From an uncultured Akkermansia sp. (GTDB lineage Bacteria; Verrucomicrobiota; Verrucomicrobiia; Verrucomicrobiales; Akkermansiaceae), in the NCBI GenBank assembly GCA_947601655.1, contig CANQGG010000024.1:1-34996 (forward strand): a stretch of DNA of 34,996 nt, written 5' to 3'. This document shows positions 16,110 through 24,756 of this stretch, piece by piece; positions within the stretch are counted from its first letter, which is position 1; every line of letters begins with the position of its first letter. The notes under the pieces were generated by a model that saw only the letters and a program-made list of their open reading frames with translations, did no database searches and had not been told where the DNA came from. The position numbers and the translations under genes were made by a program.

Positions 16110-17042
16110 TCAGCGGGAGAGCTCCAGCATGCGTTGCAGGGGCCGCAACGCCCGCAGCCTCAGATCCTCGGGCACTTGTATGCGTGGAGTCATGTCTCGC
16201 AGGCAATTGCGCAGCTTTTCAAGCGTGTTGAGCTTCATAAATTCGCATTCTGCACAGGAACATTGCTCCAGCTGTACCGGGATAAATTCTTTTTCCGGTA
16301 CAAGTTTTCTCAGACGATGCAAAATACCGGTTTCAGTGACTATGATGAAGGCTTTTGCTTTGCTCTCCCGGCAGTATTCAATCATCTTTTCAGTCGAGCA
16401 GATGTGATCTGCCAGAAGGCGAACGACTTCCTCGCACTCCGGATGGCAGACGATTTCCGCCTCAGGATGCTCCTGCTTCGTCCGCAGAATGTGGTCACGA
16501 GTAAAGAGTCGGTGCACATGGCATGCGCCGTTCCAGAGCGTCATGGCACGCCCAGTGCGACGAGTGCACCAGGCGCCAAGGTTGGCATCCGGAACAAAGA
16601 GGATGGGACGATTTTGCGGGGCGTTTGCCACGATGGTGTGGGCATTGCCGCTGGTAACGATGACGTCCGCCAGAGCTTTCACGCCAATGGAGCAGTTGAT
16701 GTAGGCGATGACGTAATAATTTTTCTCGCGATTTTTCTCAAGGAAATCGGCGAGTTCTTCGGCAGGGCAGGAGGCCTCCAGCGAGCAGTTGGCGTCGGCA
16801 TCCGGCAGGAGAACAGTGCGCGTCGGGTTCAGAATACAGGCAGTTTCTGCCATGAAGCGCACGCCGCAAAAAGCGATGACATCGCACTCTGCCTGCCTGG
16901 CATGGCGTGCCAGCGCGAGAGAATCTCCCACGAAGTCGGCGATATCCTGAATTTCAGGACGCTGGTAGCTGTGCGCCAGGATGATGGCATTGCGCTGCTT
17001 TTTGAGCGCGATGATTTCTTCAATCAAATCCGCGTGAGCCAT
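16110..17042 (-). CDS. nadA: quinolinate synthase (NadA)
   Basis: Condenses iminoaspartate with dihydroxyacetone phosphate to quinolinate in NAD biosynthesis, using a [4Fe-4S] cluster. Motifs: ILAHSYQRPEIQDIADFVGDS near the N-terminus, FCGVRFMAETA, DANCSLEASCP with the first cluster Cys, GACHVHRLF, IVCHPEC with the second, and CSCAECEFMKLNTLEKL with the third. Length 310 aa is normal for the compact form. Its ATG at 17042 lies only 6 nt after a -10 box. nadB and nadC are not in this window. Confidence 0.95.
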   Translation of the reverse strand: MAHADLIEEIIALKKQRNAIILAHSYQRPEIQDIADFVGDSLALARHARQAECDVIAFCGVRFMAETACILNPTRTVLLPDADANCSLEASCPAEELADFLEKNREKNYYVIAYINCSIGVKALADVIVTSGNAHTIVANAPQNRPILFVPDANLGAWCTRRTGRAMTLWNGACHVHRLFTRDHILRTKQEHPEAEIVCHPECEEVVRLLADHICSTEKMIEYCRESKAKAFIIVTETGILHRLRKLVPEKEFIPVQLEQCSCAECEFMKLNTLEKLRNCLRDMTPRIQVPEDLRLRALRPLQRMLELSR

Positions 17043-17048
17043 GCAGCA

Positions 17049-17077
17049 AGCCTAACATTCTTGTCCTGCCGAGGCAA
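17049..17077 (-). promoter_or_regulatory. nadA promoter
   Basis: Minus strand: TTGCCT (17072-17077), 17 nt, TAGGCT (17049-17054), then 6 nt to the ATG. The predicted mRNA is leaderless. Confidence 0.72.
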
Positions 17078-17103
17078 GCGGAATTTGATTTTCTGCCCGC
17101 CGT

Positions 17104-18195
17104 TCAGAGAGGAAGGTCGCCCGTGGGCGGCTGCCAGACGTCGTCGGAGCCTGAGCGAGGGGTGGGAAGGTCGCCATTGCCGGTGGAGGTGCTCGTCTTG
17201 TTGGCGTCTGTATCCACAACAGGACCGTTGCCGGGTCCCTCGTAATCAGCGGAAGGAGTTTGCGTTTTCGGTGCAGAACTTACCTCGCGCAGCTTAGTGT
17301 TGGTTTTCGATACGGCGGGAGCAATGCCGTCCGAGGTGAAATCGCTCGTGTCAACGAGGTCAATCTCCCCCAGAGCGTAGAGGACGAGCTCCGGAAGGTT
17401 GTCTTTTGAGAGTTCGCTGAGGGGCAGGGTGGCAGCGCCGTCCGGGGTGCGCAGGCTGATGCGCTTGCCCTGCAGGCGGACGATAGATGCGTTGTTGTAA
17501 GTGCGCCCACGGTTAGTCGTTACATTGCCGATGGGCATGCCCGGCAGCAGACTGCGGGCTACACCGCGGGCTTCCTTGTCAGCCTGGCGAATTTCATGCT
17601 GCCGCGCGAGGACGCGATTGCGCTGATCGGCGATGGAGGCGCGCATGCGTTCATTTTTGGCAGAGAAATCGCGCAGACGGTTGTCGAGGTGAGAGATCAT
17701 GCGGCGCATGCGCAGTTGTTCATCTGCGCGATTGGCCGCTTCCTGCAGAGCTTCGCGCTGAGCGCACAGTTCAAGGCATTGTTTTTGCGTGAGTTCCATC
17801 ACCGTGGGTACACGGTACTTGTTCCACTCCTCGTGCAGGTAATAACCGCCGCCGCTGACCACGCCGCCCACCATCAGCACGAGCAACGTATCCAGCAGGG
17901 CGCCCCAGAAGCGAGATCCTCTCGAGGTTTCTGCTACTTTCTTGTGCCCGATTTCGGGGGTGTCCGTCGCCTCTTCTTCCGGGGTCTCGTCTGTTTTCGG
18001 TTCCTCGCTTGCCGAATCTTCCTGCAGCTGTGCGGGGGTGGGTTCTGATAAAGTCTTTGAATCCGGGGTGATTTCTTTCTCGTCACTCTCGGGGGCGTCT
18101 GATTTGGCGTTTCCTGAGGGTTCGACCGGCATGGGCTCTACAGAAAAGGAGAGAGACGGTCCCTCATGTTTTGGCTGGCTGTTGGAGAGGCTCAT
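17104..18195 (-). CDS. single-pass membrane protein with acidic N-terminus and coiled coil (363 aa)
   Basis: Unknown function. In order: a disordered, Glu/Pro/Ser/Thr-rich N-terminal 95 residues; one membrane helix (ALLDTLLVLMVGGVVSGGGYY, about 100-120); a strongly charged coiled coil at about 130-210 (QREALQEAANRADEQLRMRR); then a small beta-domain (GRTYNNASIVRLQGKRISLRT, about 225-265) of a type I associate with Verrucomicrobia envelope proteins; and a Gly/Thr/Pro-rich tail. The N-terminus is likely cytoplasmic and the rest periplasmic. It starts 6 nt after the stop of the small coiled-coil lipoprotein, so the two probably form a pair, perhaps interacting through their coiled coils. Confidence 0.8.
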   Translation of the reverse strand: MSLSNSQPKHEGPSLSFSVEPMPVEPSGNAKSDAPESDEKEITPDSKTLSEPTPAQLQEDSASEEPKTDETPEEEATDTPEIGHKKVAETSRGSRFWGALLDTLLVLMVGGVVSGGGYYLHEEWNKYRVPTVMELTQKQCLELCAQREALQEAANRADEQLRMRRMISHLDNRLRDFSAKNERMRASIADQRNRVLARQHEIRQADKEARGVARSLLPGMPIGNVTTNRGRTYNNASIVRLQGKRISLRTPDGAATLPLSELSKDNLPELVLYALGEIDLVDTSDFTSDGIAPAVSKTNTKLREVSSAPKTQTPSADYEGPGNGPVVDTDANKTSTSTGNGDLPTPRSGSDDVWQPPTGDLPL

Positions 18196-18201
18196 GGCGG
18201 G

Positions 18202-18573
18202 TTAGTTGGGGGTGCCGGTGATGCGATTCTGAAGCTCGCGGAAGGTTTCCCTGAAGGAGTCGAGTCGTCCTTCCAGCTCAATGCGACGCATGCGGAGCTG
18301 AGTTTCCTGAGCTTGCAGACTTTTGAGGGTTTCGTAGGCTTGCACAACGTCGCGGTTGCGGGCATCCAGCTGCTCTTGCAAGTTGGGATCTTCGGCTCCG
18401 GCACGGCGGATGAGGGTTTTCATTTCCGCGATTTCCTGGCGCAGGAGAGTATTTCGCCTCTGTAATTCAGTGAGTTCATCAATATTGACTCCCTGGGGTT
18501 TGCAGCCAAGGGAGGAAAATGTGAACGCAAAGAGAAGAGCGCTGGCTAAAGTGAGCTGCTGCATGGTTATCAC
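18202..18573 (-). CDS. small coiled-coil lipoprotein (123 aa)
   Basis: Function unknown. The precursor has a hydrophobic signal ending in the lipobox SSLGC, followed by a continuous heptad-like coiled coil (LTELQRRNTLLRQEIAEMK and onward) to the end, a layout like Lpp-type or spacer lipoproteins. I prefer the GTG start at 18573 because the -10 box ends exactly 6 nt before it; the ATG three codons later would also give a good signal. It is the first gene of a two-gene unit with the membrane coiled-coil gene. Confidence 0.75.
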   Translation of the reverse strand: MITMQQLTLASALLFAFTFSSLGCKPQGVNIDELTELQRRNTLLRQEIAEMKTLIRRAGAEDPNLQEQLDARNRDVVQAYETLKSLQAQETQLRMRRIELEGRLDSFRETFRELQNRITGTPN

Positions 18574-18579
18574 CCGCTC

Positions 18580-18608
18580 ATGATGCCGAATTCATCGCTC
18601 TGCGTCAA
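18580..18608 (-). promoter_or_regulatory. promoter of the coiled-coil gene pair
   Basis: Minus strand: TTGACG (18603-18608), 17 nt, CATCAT (18580-18585), 6 nt, GTG. The -35 box includes the TGA stop codon of the upstream Nudix gene. Confidence 0.6.
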
Positions 18609-19192
18609 GTCCGGAGTTTGTCAAACATTACGTGCGCTTTGCGTGCAAGTCTGAGGACAGATTCATCCGGCGCCGGCTCAAGCGTTTCTACCTCCTCCAG
18701 AGTGAACCAGCCAAGCGCGATAGATTCACTCGACACCGTGAAGCGTTCATGCATCGCACGCAAAAGGTAGCGCACATCATAATGCAGATGCTCCGGCTCC
18801 TGCCGCGCGGCCGATGCCGGTATGGAATGGATATCCACATCAAAAATATCCTCGCTCAATGGGATGAGTGCAGCGATGCCACTTTCCTCTCGCGCCTCTC
18901 GAAGGGCTACGGACAGCGTGTCGCTTTCTCCATCCGCATGACCACCGGGCTGCAGCCACCTGCCGAGCCGCCGATGCAGTGTGAGCAGCGATTTTCCCCC
19001 GTCCGGACTCAGTATCCATGCAGAGCCCGTTATATGGCCGGCGCTGTGACTGCGTTCAAAGCAATCCGGCGTACTGCGCACAAATTCTGCCAGTTTCCGG
19101 GCGCACTCCTCTTGTTGCCTGGGGGCAGTTTTACAGAAGAGACTGAGCTTGCGCAGTAAATCCTCTCGATGGTCTGTCATTTCGTTTATCAT
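18605..19192 (-). CDS. Nudix hydrolase (195 aa)
   Basis: Hydrolyses a nucleoside diphosphate linked to another moiety; substrate unknown. The Nudix box is clear at about residues 86-110: WLQPGGHADGESDTLSVALREAREESG, with REAREESG giving the metal-binding Glu residues and one residue more than the textbook spacing, as in several GGHxDG subfamilies. An N-terminal helical region with several Cys and Arg precedes the domain. It is transcribed divergently from lysS. The ATG at 19192 lies 7 nt after a -10 box. Confidence 0.9.
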   Translation of the reverse strand: MINEMTDHREDLLRKLSLFCKTAPRQQEECARKLAEFVRSTPDCFERSHSAGHITGSAWILSPDGGKSLLTLHRRLGRWLQPGGHADGESDTLSVALREAREESGIAALIPLSEDIFDVDIHSIPASAARQEPEHLHYDVRYLLRAMHERFTVSSESIALGWFTLEEVETLEPAPDESVLRLARKAHVMFDKLRT

Positions 19193-19199
19193 GCTTCAC

Positions 19200-19228
19200 A
19201 TGGTAGCTGATTTTAGTTTGGAAGACAA
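19200..19228 (-). promoter_or_regulatory. promoter of the Nudix gene
   Basis: Minus strand: TTGTCT (19223-19228), 17 nt, TACCAT (19200-19205), 7 nt, ATG. Leaderless geometry. Confidence 0.75.
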
Positions 19229-19257
19229 GTGAGCGCGCAATTCTTGTTTCAAAAGTG

Positions 19258-19285
19258 TTGCAAGCGCGTTCAAATTCGGTATAAT
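19258..19285 (+). promoter_or_regulatory. lysS promoter
   Basis: TTGCAA (19258-19263), 16 nt, perfect TATAAT (19280-19285). The ATG at 19296 is 10 nt beyond the -10 box, leaving about 4 untranslated bases. Confidence 0.75.
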
Positions 19286-19295
19286 GCCGCGCGTT

Positions 19296-20795
19296 ATGAC
19301 ACAGCCAGATGCCCCCAGCAACCCCGTCGTCGGTTCCTCGGAGGAGGAGTTGATTGCCGTGCGCCGAGAGAAGGTGGAGAAGATTCGCGCCCTCGGGGTG
19401 AACCCTTACGGCTGCCGGTTCGAAGTGACGGATTCTCCGGCGGAGCTGCGCGAAGCCTTTGAGGAGGGGAAACAGGTGCGGATTCTGGGGCGCATCACCG
19501 CTCTGCGTGATATGGGGAAGACGCAGTTTTTCACCATTGCCGACGTGCGGGGCGGCATACAGTGCATGCTCACAAAAAAGGCGGTAAGCGAGGAAGCCTG
19601 GGCTCTATGGAAGCTGCTGGAGCGTGGAGATTGGATAGGCGTGGTGGGAGAAACCTTTACGACGCGGACGGGAGAGCCAAGTGTTCGAGTGGAGAATTTT
19701 TCGTTGCTATCCAAGGCTCTGCGTCCCATGCCTGACAAGTTTCACGGTGTTGCGGATGTGGATCTGCGTTATCGTCGGCGCCATCTGGATCTCATGAGTA
19801 ATCCGGAGAGTGCGGCGCGTTTCGTAGCGCGCTCGCGCATCATCCACGAAATACGACAGTACCTCGCCGAGCGAGGGTTCATGGAAGTGGAGACGCCGAT
19901 GTTGCAGGATGTTGCCGGTGGAGCGGCAGCCAAGCCATTTGAATCATATTACAATGCGCTCAAGAAGCCTGTGACTCTCCGCATCGCGCCGGAGTTGTAC
20001 CTGAAGCGCCTTCTGGTGGGGGGCTTCCCGAAGGTGTTTGAATTGAACCGCAATTTCCGCAATGAGGGTATCGACCGCCGCCATAATCCGGAATTCACCG
20101 TGTTGGAGGTATATGAGGCCGGAGCGGATTTTGAGAGTATGGCGGATATGATGGAAGAGATGATTACCACCGTTGCCCAAAAAGTTTTCGGTAAGCTCGT
20201 GTTTGACCAGTACGACGAGGAAGGGAATGTGCGACGCACGGTGGATCTCACGCGTCCCTGGCGCCGGGCAGATTATGCCGATTTGGTCAGGCAGGTGGCG
20301 GGTGAGGATTGGTTCTCCCTCACCCCGGAGCAGCGCCGCTCGCGCGCGCAGAGCGACCTCGGCGTGCAGATCGGCGAGACACTTGATGACACAGCTGTGA
20401 CGCAGCAGGTGTACGAAAAACTTGTGGAAGAGAAGCAGGATTCCCCGCTCTTTGTGTGCCATGTGGCGCGCGATCTCGTGCCCCTGGCCAAGGCAAATAC
20501 GCAGAATCCGGAGGTGGTTGATGTTTTCGAACTCATCATGAACGGTCAGGAGCTTTGCCCCGGCTATTCTGAGCAGAACGATCCTGTGGAGCAACTTGAA
20601 CGCCTCAAGCACCAGGCCGGTGAGGAAACCCAGAAGATTGACTACGATTTCGTGGAAACCCTTGAGTCCGGGATGCCAAGCGCCGGAGGCATTGGTATTG
20701 GCATCGACCGCCTCTGCATGCTGCTGACCGGAGCCAGCTCCATCCGTGACATCATTCTCTTCCCACAGCTCAAATCTGCCCCGCACCGAATTTGA
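19296..20795 (+). CDS. lysS: lysyl-tRNA synthetase, class II
   Basis: Charges tRNA-Lys in the cytoplasm; 499 aa, normal length. An OB-fold anticodon-binding domain is at about 50-160 (VRILGRITALRDMGKTQFFTI), followed by the class II catalytic core: motif 1 region RSRIIHEIRQYLAERGFMEVETPML, motif 2 FRNEGID plus HNPEFTVLE, and motif 3 GGIGIGIDRLCMLLTG with the final DIILFPQLK. The ATG at 19296 is preferred; the ATG at 19284 lies on the -10 box. Confidence 0.97.
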   Translation: MTQPDAPSNPVVGSSEEELIAVRREKVEKIRALGVNPYGCRFEVTDSPAELREAFEEGKQVRILGRITALRDMGKTQFFTIADVRGGIQCMLTKKAVSEEAWALWKLLERGDWIGVVGETFTTRTGEPSVRVENFSLLSKALRPMPDKFHGVADVDLRYRRRHLDLMSNPESAARFVARSRIIHEIRQYLAERGFMEVETPMLQDVAGGAAAKPFESYYNALKKPVTLRIAPELYLKRLLVGGFPKVFELNRNFRNEGIDRRHNPEFTVLEVYEAGADFESMADMMEEMITTVAQKVFGKLVFDQYDEEGNVRRTVDLTRPWRRADYADLVRQVAGEDWFSLTPEQRRSRAQSDLGVQIGETLDDTAVTQQVYEKLVEEKQDSPLFVCHVARDLVPLAKANTQNPEVVDVFELIMNGQELCPGYSEQNDPVEQLERLKHQAGEETQKIDYDFVETLESGMPSAGGIGIGIDRLCMLLTGASSIRDIILFPQLKSAPHRI

Positions 20796-20871
20796 GGACA
20801 CGAGGTCGAGTGCATACCCGCGGGCACTGCGGCGAAAATGACAAAATGTGTGCGAAAGGAACGAATTGAGC

Positions 20872-20900
20872 TTGCGTGGTTGTCCTGCAAGTGGTAAAAT
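20872..20900 (+). promoter_or_regulatory. purB promoter
   Basis: TTGCGT (20872-20877), 17 nt, TAAAAT (20895-20900). The predicted leader of about 19 nt consists almost wholly of a GC-rich hairpin. Confidence 0.7.
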
Positions 20901-20902
20901 GC

Positions 20903-20921
20903 CGCGCCCGCGACGGGCGCG
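20903..20921 (+). promoter_or_regulatory. GC-rich hairpin filling the purB leader
   Basis: A perfect 8-bp stem (20903-20910 with 20914-20921, CGCGCCCG) and a 3-nt loop. It begins at about the transcription start and ends 4 nt before the ATG at 20926. It may stabilise the 5' end or hinder initiation. Confidence 0.6.
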
Positions 20922-20925
20922 TGAT

Positions 20926-22368
20926 ATGGATGACAATACAGCAACGGATCGAATCGACCACGTATTAGCGGGGCGTTATGCTTCGCCGGAGATGCGTGCG
21001 ATATGGTCACCGCGGGGTCGCGTGGTGATGGAGCGGGAATTTTGGATTGCGGTGATGAAGGCGCAGCGGGATTTGGGATTGGATATTCCGCAGGAGGCGA
21101 TCGAGGCGTATGAGCGTGTGAAAGATCAGGTGGATCTGGAGAGCATCAATGCTCGTGAGCGTGTTACGCGCCACGATGTGAAAGCACGCATTGAAGAATT
21201 TTGTGATCTGGCCGGCTACCAACACATCCACAAAGGAATGACCAGCAGGGACCTCACGGAGAATGTGGAGCAACTGCAGGTGTGGCGTTCTATGAAGCTT
21301 ATTCATGATAAAGCCGTGGCGGCATTGACTCGCATGAGCAGGCGGGCGCAGGAGTGGAAGGGGCTCGTTTTTGCAGCGCGTACGCACAACGTGGCAGCTC
21401 AGGCGAGCAGCATGGGCAAGCGAGTGGCGATGTTTGGCGAGGAATTGCTGCACTGGGTGAGAGCCTGGCAGAGCGCGATGGAGCGTTATCCGGTTCGCGG
21501 CATCAAAGGCGCCGTGGGCACTCAGCTCGACCAGCTTTCCCTCTTCGGTAAGAAGGCGGAGACCGTCTTGCAGCTTGAACAGCGCATATGCGCACACCTC
21601 GGTCTGCCGACGATGTGGGTGAATGTTGGACAGGTATACCCGAGATCGCTGGATTTTGAGGTGATTTCCGGTCTGGTAGGACTTGCCTCTGCTCCGAGCA
21701 GCTTCTGCAAGACCTGGCGGCTCATGGTGGGTCATGAACTCTGCACCGAGGGCTTTGCGAAGGGGCAAACAGGTTCCAGTGCGATGCCGCACAAGATGAA
21801 TCCTCGTTCCTGCGAGCGAGTAAATGGCTTCCACTCCATCCTGAAGGGGCATCTCACCATGATTGCCGGCATCTCCGGCGATCAATGGAATGAGGGAGAC
21901 GTTTCCTGCTCGGTGGTTCGGCGTTGTGTGCTGCCGGATGCCTTTTATGCGGCGGATGGCTTGTTTGAGACGTATCTGACGGTATTGGATCGCATGAAGG
22001 TGCACGAGTCAGTAGTGCGCACGGAGCTGGAGAGATACCTGCCTTTCCTGATGACAACGACCATGCTGATGGCGGCAGTGAAGAAGGGAGTGGGTCGTGA
22101 GGAAGCGCATGAGATTATCAAGGAGCACGCTGTGGCTGTATCGCAAGATTTGCGCAGTGGCAAAATTTCCCGTAACGATCTGCTGGAACGACTTGGCGCC
22201 GACGCGCGTCTTCGCCTGAGCGCGGAGGAGATTCAACGTCTTTACGCGGAAGGTGCGGGAGAGACTGGTATGGCTGCTCATCAGGTGGACACCTTCTGTG
22301 AGCAGGTCAAGAAAATTACCGACGCCTATCCCGATGCCGCAGGTTATACACCGGGAGAAATTCTCTGA
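20926..22368 (+). CDS. purB: adenylosuccinate lyase
   Basis: Catalyses two fumarate-releasing steps of purine synthesis (SAICAR and adenylosuccinate cleavage). The 480-aa protein has the superfamily motifs: RVTRHDVKARIEEF, HKGMTSRDLTENVEQ with the TS(R)D signature, AARTHNVAAQASSMGKR with the general-acid His region, and the flexible signature loop GSSAMPHKMNPRSCERV. I start it at MDDNTATDR (20926); a start 78 nt upstream would lie before the promoter. It resembles the longer eukaryote/Bacteroidetes-like PurB group (RxHxxxAQ with MPHKMNP). No Shine-Dalgarno sequence. Confidence 0.95.
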   Translation: MDDNTATDRIDHVLAGRYASPEMRAIWSPRGRVVMEREFWIAVMKAQRDLGLDIPQEAIEAYERVKDQVDLESINARERVTRHDVKARIEEFCDLAGYQHIHKGMTSRDLTENVEQLQVWRSMKLIHDKAVAALTRMSRRAQEWKGLVFAARTHNVAAQASSMGKRVAMFGEELLHWVRAWQSAMERYPVRGIKGAVGTQLDQLSLFGKKAETVLQLEQRICAHLGLPTMWVNVGQVYPRSLDFEVISGLVGLASAPSSFCKTWRLMVGHELCTEGFAKGQTGSSAMPHKMNPRSCERVNGFHSILKGHLTMIAGISGDQWNEGDVSCSVVRRCVLPDAFYAADGLFETYLTVLDRMKVHESVVRTELERYLPFLMTTTMLMAAVKKGVGREEAHEIIKEHAVAVSQDLRSGKISRNDLLERLGADARLRLSAEEIQRLYAEGAGETGMAAHQVDTFCEQVKKITDAYPDAAGYTPGEIL

Positions 22369-22408
22369 TTATCGTATTTTATTATTCACTCAATCCAAAT
22401 AAATTACC

Positions 22409-24583
22409 ATGTGCGCACGCCCCAAGGAGATCCTCTATCGCAATGAGAAAATTCGTCTCACAGCGACGGAAATACGGGAGGGAAAGACAGCTGTCCGCGT
22501 TACCTCCGATTCCGAATATCTGATTCAAAATGAGCATGAATCCCGCAGCGTCACTATCTCTCTCCCCTCTCATGATGATGTGGGGTACAGGGGCAATTTT
22601 CCCGTTCTCAATCTCGCCTACAACCTCGCCCTGCAGGATCTGAAGGCGAACCGTACTTCCGATGGGCTGCTGAAGGCCGGTGCGGCGTGGAATTCGGTGT
22701 GGACGCGGGATATTGCCTATGCCGCTATGCTGGGCGCTGATGTGGCGGATCCGGATGCGACGAGGCGCAGTCTGAAGAATCGCGTTCGTGATGGGGTGAT
22801 TGTGCAAGATACCGGTACTGGCGGGGGCTGGCCTGTTTCTACGGATCGGGTCGTGTGGGCCTTAGGCGCGTGGATGAGCTACCTCGTTTCCGGCGGTGCA
22901 GATTGGCTTACGTATTGCATTGAGGTTATCAAAAAGACGCTGGAGCAGGATGCTGCCGTGCTGCGTTGCTCCCCGCTGGTGCCAGGCGAAACAAGCTTTC
23001 TGGATTGGCGTGAACAGAGTTACCCGGCAGGAATGTCGCCGGCGGAGATAGGTTGTTCTTATGCTTTAAGTACAAATGTTCTACATTGTTTGTGCCGTCG
23101 CGTGCTGAGCGAAATGCTGAGGGAAGCAGGGAGAACTGATGAGGCGGAAGTTTACGAGAAAGAGGCAGAGAAGCTGGCGCGGGAGATTGAGAAAGTTTTC
23201 TGGATGCCGCGAGCCGGACGCTACGGTATGTTCTGCACGAGCGACGGTGTGTTGGATCCTCGGGCCGATTCCCTTGGCACGGCATTGGTGGTTCTCGCGG
23301 AAGTGGCCGGACAAAATGGGTTGCGCGCGCTGCGAAAATTGCCGCGCAGTCCGTACGGGACGCCGGTGTTTTCGCCCTATAAGTGTGATGTGAAGGAGGT
23401 TTACCACAATCGTGCGATCTGGCCGTTTGTGGAGGCATTTGTCATGCTGGCGCATGCGAAAGAGAAGGATGCGTCTGGGGTGGAGTTCAGCATGGCAAGC
23501 CTGCTGCGGGCTGCGCTTGTGAACGGCACGAACAAAGAAAATCTGCATGCTCTGGATGGACAGGCTGCGACCACGTTGCAGAATTCGGATAGTCAGCTAT
23601 GGAGCGCCGCCGGCACACTTGCTTTCTTCTACCGCTGCTTGCTCGGCCTGAAGTTTGAGGGCGGCAAAGTCACCTTCAAACCATGCATTCCGCATTCTGT
23701 CGGTGGCGAGCATCGTTTTACCAATTTGCGCATTCGCGACATGGTACTGAGCGTGACAGTGACGGGGAGCGGTACGGAGGTAGAGTCCATTGTCGCAGAA
23801 AATATGGAAATCCACGGTGGCATTCCCATGGATGCCAGGGGAAACATTGATGTGCGCATCACAATGGCTGAAGGCAGGGCGACAGATAGACAGGAGACCT
23901 TTTCTCCCCTCAAGGCCGGAGAAACCCTCTGCGAGTCTGAGTGGGAGATTTCTTCCCCACGTGTTCTGCAGTGGACGCCCGTTCAGGGAGCAAATTCATA
24001 CCGGGTATATGCCAACGGGACTCTCCTGCGCGTATTTCGTAAAAATCTGCTGCATCCTCTGCTCACGCCACGCACTTACTCGCGTACCTTCCGCGTGCAG
24101 GCGGTCGGGACGTCCGGCGTTTCTTCTTCGAGTAAGGCGTGTGAATATGTAGCTCCGGGAGCTCGTTGCATCCTCCCTCCCCGGCGTGTGGGCGAGCATG
24201 CCGAGTATGACGTTGAGAATAGCCAGGCCTGGCTTGATACGCGCCCGTGTACAAGCTGTCTGGTGTACGAGTCTGCCGAGACAAACGGAGGCGTCTATTC
24301 CATCCGTTTCCTCTATTGCAACGCCTCTGCTTCGTTGCGCGACGGCGATACCTGTGCTCTTCGTGAGTTGTGTGTGGACGGCGTGCCTGTCGGCGTTGTT
24401 TCTTTCCCGCACAATACTGAGGTTAATAACTGGTCGGACTATACTCTCACCGCATCCATCCCGGTGAGGCTTTCCAAAGGCGTGCACACTTTCTCCTTGC
24501 GCTACTCTCCTGTCTGCCGCAACGGCAATGGCGAGGTAAACCAGTGTATGGTGCGCCACCTGGAACTCACCCGTTTGCGCTGA
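22409..24583 (+). CDS. six-hairpin (alpha/alpha)6 glycosidase-like protein with Fn3-like and CBM-like C-terminus
   Basis: A carbohydrate-active enzyme of 724 aa; exact family and substrate not assigned. The catalytic-type region (about 60-440) has WNSVWTRDIAYAAML, QDTGTGGGWPVSTDRVVWA, SFLDWREQSYPAGM, an RADSLGTALVVLAE stretch and NRAIWPFVEAFVMLA, as in bacterial six-hairpin glycosidases of Bacteroides type. A short beta region follows, then an Fn3-like segment (about 510-590, GANSYRVYANG) and a jelly-roll CBM6/35-like end (about 600-724, NNWSDYTLT and GVHTFSLRY). I see no signal peptide, unlike many homologues, so it may act in the cytoplasm or its start may be misjudged. It starts 40 nt after purB. 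Confidence 0.8.
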   Translation: MCARPKEILYRNEKIRLTATEIREGKTAVRVTSDSEYLIQNEHESRSVTISLPSHDDVGYRGNFPVLNLAYNLALQDLKANRTSDGLLKAGAAWNSVWTRDIAYAAMLGADVADPDATRRSLKNRVRDGVIVQDTGTGGGWPVSTDRVVWALGAWMSYLVSGGADWLTYCIEVIKKTLEQDAAVLRCSPLVPGETSFLDWREQSYPAGMSPAEIGCSYALSTNVLHCLCRRVLSEMLREAGRTDEAEVYEKEAEKLAREIEKVFWMPRAGRYGMFCTSDGVLDPRADSLGTALVVLAEVAGQNGLRALRKLPRSPYGTPVFSPYKCDVKEVYHNRAIWPFVEAFVMLAHAKEKDASGVEFSMASLLRAALVNGTNKENLHALDGQAATTLQNSDSQLWSAAGTLAFFYRCLLGLKFEGGKVTFKPCIPHSVGGEHRFTNLRIRDMVLSVTVTGSGTEVESIVAENMEIHGGIPMDARGNIDVRITMAEGRATDRQETFSPLKAGETLCESEWEISSPRVLQWTPVQGANSYRVYANGTLLRVFRKNLLHPLLTPRTYSRTFRVQAVGTSGVSSSSKACEYVAPGARCILPPRRVGEHAEYDVENSQAWLDTRPCTSCLVYESAETNGGVYSIRFLYCNASASLRDGDTCALRELCVDGVPVGVVSFPHNTEVNNWSDYTLTASIPVRLSKGVHTFSLRYSPVCRNGNGEVNQCMVRHLELTRLR

Positions 24584-24633
24584 GCAGGTTTCATCCGGGT
24601 TCTACTGTGTCCTCATTCACGCTCCGTCCTCGT

Positions 24634-24662
24634 TTCCCGCTCTCTCGGGTAAAGAGTGGGAA
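24634..24662 (+). terminator. hairpin after the glycosidase gene, possible terminator
   Basis: A 10-bp stem with one G-U pair (24634-24643 with 24653-24662), loop 9 nt. There is no U-run directly after it; a T8 run comes about 30 nt later (24694-24701). Confidence 0.35.
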
Positions 24663-24720
24663 GGGGGTGGTGCAGGAAGGGAAAACTTGATATTTTTTTT
24701 GTGAGGAGAAGGAATTATGC

Positions 24721-24748
24721 TTGCCAAGCGGGAGAAAAGGGATAGAAT
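24721..24748 (+). promoter_or_regulatory. trp operon promoter
   Basis: TTGCCA (24721-24726), 16 nt, TAGAAT (24743-24748). The trpL ATG follows after 8 nt, so the leader peptide would be read from an almost leaderless mRNA. Confidence 0.75.
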
Positions 24749-24756
24749 GAACGGCG

